From Stomoxys calcitrans (lineage: Eukaryota; Arthropoda; Insecta; Diptera; Muscidae): DNA of 64,000 nt. The stretch's first letter is position 1, and every line of letters begins with the position of its first letter. The DNA lies in contig NC_081555.1 in NCBI RefSeq assembly GCF_963082655.1, forward strand, positions 16,157,650-16,221,649, given 5' to 3'. The notes beneath the pieces were generated by a model. That model had not been told where the DNA came from. It did not search any database and was given only the letters and a program-made list of their open reading frames with translations. This document shows, piece by piece, positions 56,703-64,000 of the stretch. A program made the position numbers and the translations under genes.

Positions 56703-59700
56703 TTATCGAACATCTATTGATTTTTTTTTTAAATTTTTCTTGGAACGAATTTTCATTTCAGCAAATTTCAAAGAGTAATTCAAACCTCTCCAGTCATACC
56801 AAGTTACACCATCTTCAATATTATAATTTTCAGTTAAATAAGGGCCATTCAAATCACTGAAAAGAAAACCATAACATTTATATAAAAATATGTCAAATAT
56901 AGTTTTTGTAAAATCAACTCATTACCTTAAGCAACATGACTTGAACCACCAACCTCCTTTGAATAGCTTTGCACAATTGGTATTTTCATCTTCATCATTG
57001 TCCACATCTAGGGTGGAAAATTTACTGCCCTTGTAGTATTCCAAAGCATCACCAGCATTACCACGATATTCACCCAAATCTTTGAGGGAATATTGTTCTT
57101 GCTCACTGCCAATTTCAAATTTATCATAGATGGCATAACGTGTATCATTATCCCAATCTTTCAAGACAATCAAAAGTTCATGGGGTTTTTGTGAAGTAAG
57201 TTCATGAAGTTTTTGCAGACCCACAAAGAATTCGCCATGGGGTGCATCACCAAAACCATTTTTGTATTCGGTCCAATTGCGGTAGAAATCCACAGAGCCA
57301 TCTTGACGTCGCTGTATGGTAGTCCAATCAGATTGTTGATATTCAGCTAATAAGGCTTCCTGGGCATAATTTCTGAAATAGACAGAGAGAGAAGTTTGAA
57401 TAGTAGCTTAACAGGTTTCATGGAAGGAATAAGGGATCTTTTTACAATAGACAAGTAAAAATAAGCTAAGCTTGGCCGGTTCGCATCTAGGGAACCCACT
57501 GCTTTGGATTGTACTTAATATTTATATCAACAAACTCAGTTGTAGGGCATATGTGTACTGCATATAAAAAATGTCCGCGAAATCAATTACGAATTGAATC
57601 TTCTTGGCGCCGTGGAACTCTAATCGAGAAAATGGTCAATAAGGGAGCTATATAAGGTTATTGACCGTTTTGGACCGTACACGGCACAGTTTTTGTAAGT
57701 CATAAAAGAACATCAGAAGCAAAATTTCAGCCAAATCGGACAAAAATTGTGGCTTGTAAGAGCTCAAGAAGTCAAATCGGATAATCAGTTTATATGGGAG
57801 CTATATCAGGTTATTGACCGATTTAGACCGTACTTGGCGCAATTATTTGGAAGTCTTAAAAGAACACCACCTGCACATTCAGCCAAATCGGACAAAAATT
57901 GCAAAATTTCAGCCAAATGGGAAAGAAATAGCGGCTTGTAAGGGCTAAAGAAGTGAAATCGGGAGATCGGGTTATGTGGGAGCTTTAACCAAATCTGAAC
58001 CGATATAGCCCATTTGCAATCCCCAACGACCTACATCAATATTAAGCATCTGTGCAAAATTTCAAGCGGCTAGCTTAACGCGTTCGATCGCTATCGTGAT
58101 TTCGACCGACGGACGGACATGATTAGATCGATTAAGAACATCGAAACGATCAAGAATATACAGTGGTACAGATAAGTCTGCATACCTTTTCGTAAATGGC
58201 AATTTCGTAAACTGACAGTTACGTATTGAGAATATGGTATAACCCTATAATTTTCGATTTCTTTCGATATTTGGCGGAAAAATTTTTTGGAATAAAAATT
58301 TCGTAGTGTAAAACTTGGTTTTTTGGGTGAGGGGTGCAGACTTTTCTTTGCCACTGTATATACTCTATGGGGTCTTAGGTGAATATTTTGAGGTGTTACA
58401 AACGGAATGACTAGACTAGTACACCCCGATCCTATGGTGGTAAAAATTGAATTTAGAAATTGAAGAGAAAATTTCATTGGAAATATGTCTCTAGGAAATT
58501 TTGTCATTAAAAAAATTTTCAATTTTGTGTTTTGAAAAAAGTGTCAAAAATCTCAAAAATTTTTTGGAAATTTTGTCTTTAGAAAAATAAATTCGAGGGG
58601 CCCGGGCACTAGCCAAATTTTGTCTCTAGACACAATTTCATTGAAATTTTCTCTTGAAAGAATATTCTATTGAAATTTTGTCTTTGGTTTGGCCAGGGAC
58701 GTACCTTGGCTGCCATGTAAACCGATCGCGGTTCTTGATTTCTTGAGACTCTAGAGGGTGCAACTCTAATTCGAATTGTCTGAAAATTTGCATTACGTGT
58801 TTTGTAATGACTTTCAATAACTGTGCTATGTAGGGTCTTAATCGGTTCATAACCTGATCTAGCTCCCACATAAACTGATTTCGGATCCTGACTTCTTTAG
58901 CCTCTAGAGGGCGCAATTGTTATCCGATTTGGCTAAAATTTGACAGGAAGTGTTTTGTTTTAATTTCCAACAACTAAAAATCTAAATTGGTTCATAACCT
59001 CATATAGTTCCAATATAAACCGATCTCAGATAGTGATGTCTTGAGCCTCTAGAGGGCGCAATTCTAATTAGATTTGTGCCAAATTTCGCCTCTAGAGGGC
59101 GCAATTATTATGCGGTTTTGATGGTATTTAGCATGAAGTGTATTGTATTGATTTGCAACAACTATGATAAGTATGGTCTAAATCGGTTCATCTTGATTTC
59201 ATGACCCTATAGAGGGCGCAATTATTGGGTTGCCCAAAAAGTAATTGCGGATTTTTCATATAGTCGGCGTTGACAAATTTTTTCAACGGCTTTCGATTTG
59301 TCCGAAATTTTGCATGAAGTGTTTTATTTTGATTTCCAACAACTATGATAAGTATGGTCTAAATCGGTTAACAACCTCATACAGTTCCCATATAAACCGA
59401 TCTCGGATTTTGATACCTTAAGCCTCTAGAGGGGGCATTTATAATTCAATTTATCCGAAATTTAGCATGAGGTGTTTTGATGAAATTTAACATGAAGTGT
59501 TTTTTGTTTAATTCCAAAAACTATGCCAAGTATGATCTATATCGATTCAAAACCTGATATAGCGCCCATATAAACTGATATCAGATGTTCACTTCTTGAG
59601 CCTATAGGGGGCGCAATTTTTAACCGATTTTAATGAAATTTAACATGAAGTGTTTTTTGTTTACTTCCAACAACTATGCCAAGTATGATCTAAATCGGTG

Positions 59701-61530
59701 CATAACCTTATATAGCTCCCACATAAATCGATCTCGGATCTTGACTTCTTGAGCCGCTAGGGGGCGCAAATATTATCCGATTTTGATGAAGTTTATCACG
59801 AAGTGCTTTTTATTTACTTTCAACAACTATGCCAAGTATAGTCTAAATCGGTTCATAACCTCATATAGCTCCCATATAAACCGATCTCGGATCTTTATTT
59901 CTCGAACCTCTAGAGGGAGCAATTATTATTTTCCGATTTCGATGAAATTTAGCACGAAATACTTTTTATTTACTTTCAACAACTATGCCAAGTATGGTCT
60001 AAATCGGTGCATAATCCGATATAGCTCCCCGAGATCGGTTACTCGGATCTTAATTTCTTAAGCCGCTAGAGGGCGCAATTATTATTTTCCGATTTCGATG
60101 AAATTTAGCACGAAATGCTTTTTATTTAATTTCAACAACTATGCCAAGTATGATCTAAATCGGATCAAAACCTGATAAAGCTCCCATATAAAACAATCTC
60201 GGATCTTGACTTCTTGAACCTCTAGAGGGCGCAGTTCTTATCCAATTTGGCAGAAATTTTGTAGAACGACTTCTTCTGTGACTTTTAACATACATGTAAG
60301 ATATGGTCTTAATCGGTTCATAACCTCATATAGTTTCTATATAAACCGATCTCAGATCTTCACTTCTTGAGCCTCTAGAGGGCGCAATTATTATCCGATT
60401 TTGATGAAATTTAGCATGAAGTGTTTTTTGTTTATTTTCTACAACTGTGCCTAGTACGGTCTAAATCGGCGTATATCTGGACATGGCTCCCATATAAACC
60501 GATCTCAGATTTTGATTTCTTGAGCCTCTAGAGGGCGTAATTTTAGTTCGATTTGGCTGACATTTTGTAGAACGGCTTCTTCTGTAACCCCCAATATATA
60601 TGTGCTAGTTATGATCGAAATCGGTTCATTACCTAATATAGCTCCCATATAAAACAATCTCATGATTTTATTTCTTGAGCCCCTAAGGGGGCGCAATTCT
60701 TATCCGATTTGGCTGAAATTTTGCGCAATGACTTGTACCATGGTCCAAACCAAGTACGGTACGAAATGGTCCATAACCTGCTATAGCTCCAATAGCATAG
60801 CAATTCTTATCCATTATCATTTGTTTGCCTTTAAAGTGATATCGGGCAAAGAACTTGACAAATGTGATTCATGGTGGAGGACGTATAATATTCGGTCCGG
60901 CTTAGCACGCTTTTATTGGGTTGCCCAAAAAGTAATTGCGTATTTTTCACATAGTCGGCGTTGACAAATTTTTTCACAGCTTGTGACTCTGTAATTGCAT
61001 TCTTTCTTCTGTCAGTTATCAGCTGTTACTTTTAGCTTGCTTTAGAAAAAAAGTATATTTCAATAAAGTTCATTCTAAGTTTTATTAAAAATGCATTCAC
61101 TTTCTTTTAAAAAAATCCGCAATTAATTTTTGGGCAACCATATTTGTTTTAATGTAAATAGAAACTCGAGTCATTCTTACCTCTTTACTATACTCTCAAA
61201 TCTGAAAACAGTAAAAATTTAATTTTTTCAATAGCTGAAAAGCCTTCTTTTGGAATAGTATGCTTACTGGACTGCCAATGAATCAATTCTATCCCTAAGT
61301 GCTTGATTCATGTGCTCAATTCGAATAATTTTGTCCGAAAGACGATCGAATTTGTCGTCGAGGGGTGAATTCTGTTAGGATTTTTTAATAAAACAAAACA
61401 TAAATGAAGTATTTCAAAAGCTCAAATATGTTTTTTTTTCTCTCCTTATAGATTGACTGATAACACTTACCGCAGCACAAACGGCCAATCCAGCACACAG
61501 TGTAAAAAGAATTAAATTTAGCCTCCTCAT
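56703..61530 (-). CDS. FREP-3: secreted fibrinogen-related protein, shorter form
   Basis: Five exons: signal 61530-61471; coiled-coil 61371-61268; 21-bp microexon 61201-61181; fibrinogen exons 57372-56926 and 56856-56703. Phases agree and give 261 residues. The signal peptide [20 protein letters not shown] fills exon 1 exactly. Residues 21-55 ([20 protein letters not shown]...) are a predicted coiled coil, extended by the heptad FESIVKR. There is no linker exon, unlike FREP-1 and FREP-2. The fibrinogen domain (about 78-261) has [32 protein letters not shown], an acidic calcium-loop [24 protein letters not shown] and a canonical LNGPY followed by [19 protein letters not shown]. The tail after KIR is Lys-rich. 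It keeps the calcium and ligand-pocket hallmarks better than its neighbours and may be closer to the ancestral type. Intron 3 (about 3.8 kb) is all repeats. TATA-Inr promoter upstream. Confidence 0.87.
57449..58440 (+). repeat. Family B repeat element
   Basis: Starts ACAAGTAAAAATAAGCTAAG, CTTGGCCGGTTCGCA, AGGGAACCCACTGC. Units have TATGGGAGCTATATCAGGTTAT and CAAAATTTCAGCCAAATCGGA. The end has TCTATGGGGTCTTAGGTGAA, TACAAACGGAATGACTAGAC and CCGATCCTATGGTGG. It lies in FREP-3 intron 3. The segment 58441-58680 next to it is AT-rich and unassigned. Confidence 0.62.
58680..60915 (-). repeat. Long family C tandem repeat array
   Basis: Around fourteen units of 130-150 bp: TCTTGACTTCTTGAGCC, TCTAGAGGGCGCAATTATTA, TCCGATTTTGATGAAATTTA, CAACAACTATGCCAAGTATG, TCTAAATCGGTTCATAACC, ATAGCTCCCATATAAACCGA. 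A broken MITE copy lies at 59225-59285. The end near 60890 has ATTCGGTCCGG...CTTAGCACGC, after which MITE copy 7 begins. No protein. Confidence 0.68.
59225..59285 (+). mobile_element. Mariner-like MITE, copy 6 (truncated)
   Basis: Only the left 60 bp is present (TTGGGTTGCCCAAAAAGTAA to GGCGTTGACAAATTTTTTCA). It then passes straight into repeat sequence, so the right part was deleted. Confidence 0.75.
60916..61140 (+). mobile_element. Mariner-like MITE, copy 7
   Basis: About 225 bp with an intact left end and a right end missing one C and the last bases (TTTTTGGGCAACCA). A small interior deletion removes part of AAAAAAGTGTAAAAAAGTATA. It lies about 40 nt from the FREP-3 microexon at 61181-61201. 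Confidence 0.82.
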
Positions 61531-61575
61531 CTCTATTGATAGCCGTATTTTCTGATGTATCAAAACTTGACAACT

Positions 61576-61608
61576 AATGAAAAATTAAGAAGGGATTTAG
61601 AATTTATA
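61576..61608 (-). promoter_or_regulatory. TATA box and initiator of FREP-3
   Basis: On the minus strand TATAAA (61608-61603) is followed 30 bp later by the arthropod initiator TCATTAG with its A at 61578. The start codon is 48 nt further on. The -30 spacing is that of a classic TATA promoter, as expected for an inducible gene. Confidence 0.7.
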
Positions 61609-61764
61609 GAAAAAGGCAACATGAAGCAAAGGCACGCGTCATATTCTCATTACTTGGTGAGTATTGGTATTTTTTCTAAAAATATATGCCTTTATAAAAA
61701 TTTAATTTGAAGCGTTAAAGGTCAACAAACTCTTGATAAAGCTATGCCAATTAATCTATCATTC

Positions 61765-63545
61765 TAGGGTATGGATGAGTCGGGCGGAGCCGACTTTATA
61801 ATACCCTACAGCACCGAGTCAACATATTTACTACTTTCAATATATGAAACCTATGTTGAAATCTAGTCAGACTTTAATTTTGCATAACTGAATGAAAACT
61901 TGTCAGATTTTTTTTTTCGATAGGACTTAAATGGTCGCTACTACAGTCTTTAAGGGCCATATCGGATGAAAGATATATCCGATATATATCTAAATATAGA
62001 CCACCTTTAATGAAATTTAGCACATATGCTGTGACGTTAAACACCTCACGCAAAATTTCATAAAGTTCGAACCAAAATAGTTGCGACTACAGCCTTAAAA
62101 GGCCATATGGGATGAAAGATATATATGGAACCTATATCTAAATCTTAGCCGATTTATATAAAAACATTAATAAAACATCTCATGCAAAATTTTGTATAGA
62201 TCGGACCAAAATTGCAGTTTCTATAGCCTTAAAAGCCATATCAGCTGAAATATATATATGGAAGATATATCTAAATCTGGTCCGATTTTAATGAAATTTT
62301 GCACAGGCATTGAAACATTAAATAAAACATCTCATGTTAAATTTTGTAAAGATCGCATCAAAATTGTGGCTACTACAGTCTTTAAGACCATATCGGATAA
62401 AAGATATATAAGGGAGTTTTATCTAAATCTGATCAGATTTTGATGAAATTTTATACATATATTGTGACGTCACAAAAACCAATCCATGCAGAATTTGGTA
62501 AAGATCGGACCAAAATTTTGCCTCCTACAGCCTTAATAGGTCAAATCGGATAAAAGATATATATGGGAGCTATATCTAAATCGGACCAGATTTTGATGAA
62601 ATTTTGCACATATATTGTGACGTCACAAAAACCAATCCATGCAGAATTTGGTAAAGATCGGACCAAAATCTTGCCTCCTACAGCCTTAATAAGTCAAATC
62701 GTATAAAAGATATATATGGGAGCTATATCTAAATCTGAACAGATTTTGATGAAATTTTGCACATATATTAGGACGGCGCAAAAACCAATCCATGCCGAAT
62801 TTGGTAAAGATCGGACCAAAAATTTGGCTTCTACAGCCTTAATAGGTCAAATCGGATGAAAGATATATATGGGAACTATATTTAAATCTAACCTGATCTT
62901 AATAAAAACTTTCAGACATATTACGACGTCAAAAAAAACTCTGTGCTAGATTTTTTAAGAATCGGATCAAAATTGTGGCTACTACTGCTTTTAAGACCAT
63001 ATCGGATGAAAGATATATGTGGGAGTTATATCTACATCTGATCCGATTTTGATGAAATTTTGCACATATATTGTGACGTCACAAAAACCAATCCATGCAG
63101 AATTTGGTAAAGATCGGACCAAAATTTTGCCTCCTACAGCCTTAATAGGTCAAATCGGATAAAAGATATATATGGGAGCTATATCTAAATCGGACCAGAT
63201 TTTGATGAAATTTTGCACATATATTAGGACGGCGTAAAAACTAATCCATGCCGAATTTGGTAAAGATCGGACCAAAATTTTGCCTCCTACAGCATTAATA
63301 GGTCAAATCGGATAAAATATATATATGGGAGCTATATCTAAATCTGATTAGATTTTGATGAAATTTTGCACATATATTAAGACGGCGCAAAAACCAATCC
63401 ATGCCGAATTTGGTAAAGATCGGACCAAAAATTTGGCTTCTACAGCCTTAATAGGTCAAATCGGATGAAAGATATATATGGGAACTATATTTAAATCTAA
63501 CCTGATCTTAATAAAAACTTTCAGACATATTACGACGTCAAAAAA
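61765..63545 (+). repeat. Family E tandem repeat element
   Basis: Head ATGAGTCGGGCGGAGCCGAC, TTTATAATACCCTACAGCACC. Core units of about 140-160 bp: GTAAAGATCGGACCAAAATT, CCTACAGCCTTAATAGGTCA, AATCGGATAAAAGATATATA, TGGGAGCTATATCTAAATC, GATTTTGATGAAATTTTGCA, CATATATTGTGACGTCACAA. Several units are nearly identical, so the array is young or homogenised. Confidence 0.7.
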
Positions 63546-64000
63546 AAAACAATTTGTGCAAAATTTGGACAATACTAGACGCAGTTATTTGCAAGTCATA
63601 ACAGCAATCTACGTGCAAAATTGTAGGCAACTCGGACAAGCATTGCGGCTTCCAGGGGCTTAAGAAGTCAAATCGGGCAAACATTGCGGCTTCCAGGGGT
63701 TCAAAAGTCAAATCGGGAGATCGGTTTATATGGAAGCTATATCACGTGATAGACCAATTTGGATCGTATTTGGCACAGTTGTTGGAAGTTATAACAGAAC
63801 ACCAGATTCAGCCAAATCGGACAAAAATTGTGGCTTCCAGGAGCTCAAGAAGTCAAATCGGGAGATCGGTTTATATAGGAGCTATATCAAAATCTGAACC
63901 GATATGGGCCATTTGCAAATCCCCAATGACCTACATCAATACTAAGTATCTGTGAAGAATTTCAAGCGGCTAGCTTAACGCGTTCGATCGCTATCGTGAT
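63546..64000 (+). repeat. Family B repeat element, cut by the window end
   Basis: Units with GCAAAATTGTAGGCAACTCG, AAGAAGTCAAATCGGGAGATC and TTATATGGAAGCTATATCAC. The tail reads CGGCTAGCTTAACGCGTTCG, ATCGCTATCGTGAT. The same tail occurs near 10700 and 58070, and the element must continue beyond position 64000. Confidence 0.6.

Overview
This is animal nuclear DNA, most likely from a calyptrate (muscoid) fly. The protein sequences of the mitochondrial complex I subunit at 12.5-13.9 kb and of the immune-type genes are dipteran in character. Introns follow the GT-AG rule, and a large share of the window is made of dispersed, tandem-repeat-bearing elements of the kind that fill muscid genomes. Stomoxys or Musca are my guesses at genus and cannot be proved here. 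No bacterial features are present.

Layout. 1-7 kb: a structure about 6.8 kb long with inverted arms of roughly 800 bp, enclosing a GGTAC-rich tandem array, a dispersed repeat and a mariner-like MITE. 7.4-12 kb: repeats and decayed non-LTR retrotransposons, with a tRNA-derived SINE at 10.8 kb. 12.47-13.92 kb (minus strand): a complete three-exon NDUFA10/ND-42 gene. 14.6-20.5 kb: repeats, a MITE and two decayed LINEs. 20.89-24.46 kb (plus strand): a small secreted single-domain von Willebrand factor C (Vago-like) gene, whose 3.1 kb first intron holds an antisense endonuclease-type LINE. 24.7-26.6 kb: repeats.

From 27 kb to 61.5 kb lies a minus-strand cluster of fibrinogen-related protein (FREP, ficolin-like) genes. 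FREP-1 spans 33823-44441, FREP-2 spans 48007-52712 and FREP-3 spans 56703-61530. A fourth set of 3' exons (27074-27871) has no visible 5' exons of its own. The gene plan is: signal-peptide exon; coiled-coil exon; one or more 21-bp microexons, each coding a single heptad; a linker exon in FREP-1 and FREP-2 only; two fibrinogen-domain exons. I reconstructed exon borders from splice motifs and reading-frame phase. All phases agree and give proteins of 298, 309 and 261 residues.

Two large arrays of the same 31-bp minisatellite (28.45-33.5 kb and 35.1-37.4 kb) lie in opposite orientations on either side of the FREP-1 3' exons. The first array also separates those exons from the orphan exon set downstream. 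If transcribed together the arrays could pair and loop out the FREP-1 3' exons, letting the common 5' exons join either fibrinogen module. This is the most interesting hypothesis in the window.

The FREPs and the SVWC protein are both secreted and of types linked to innate immunity or haemolymph recognition. ND-42 is an unrelated housekeeping neighbour. The rest is transposable-element and repeat sequence, described entry by entry.
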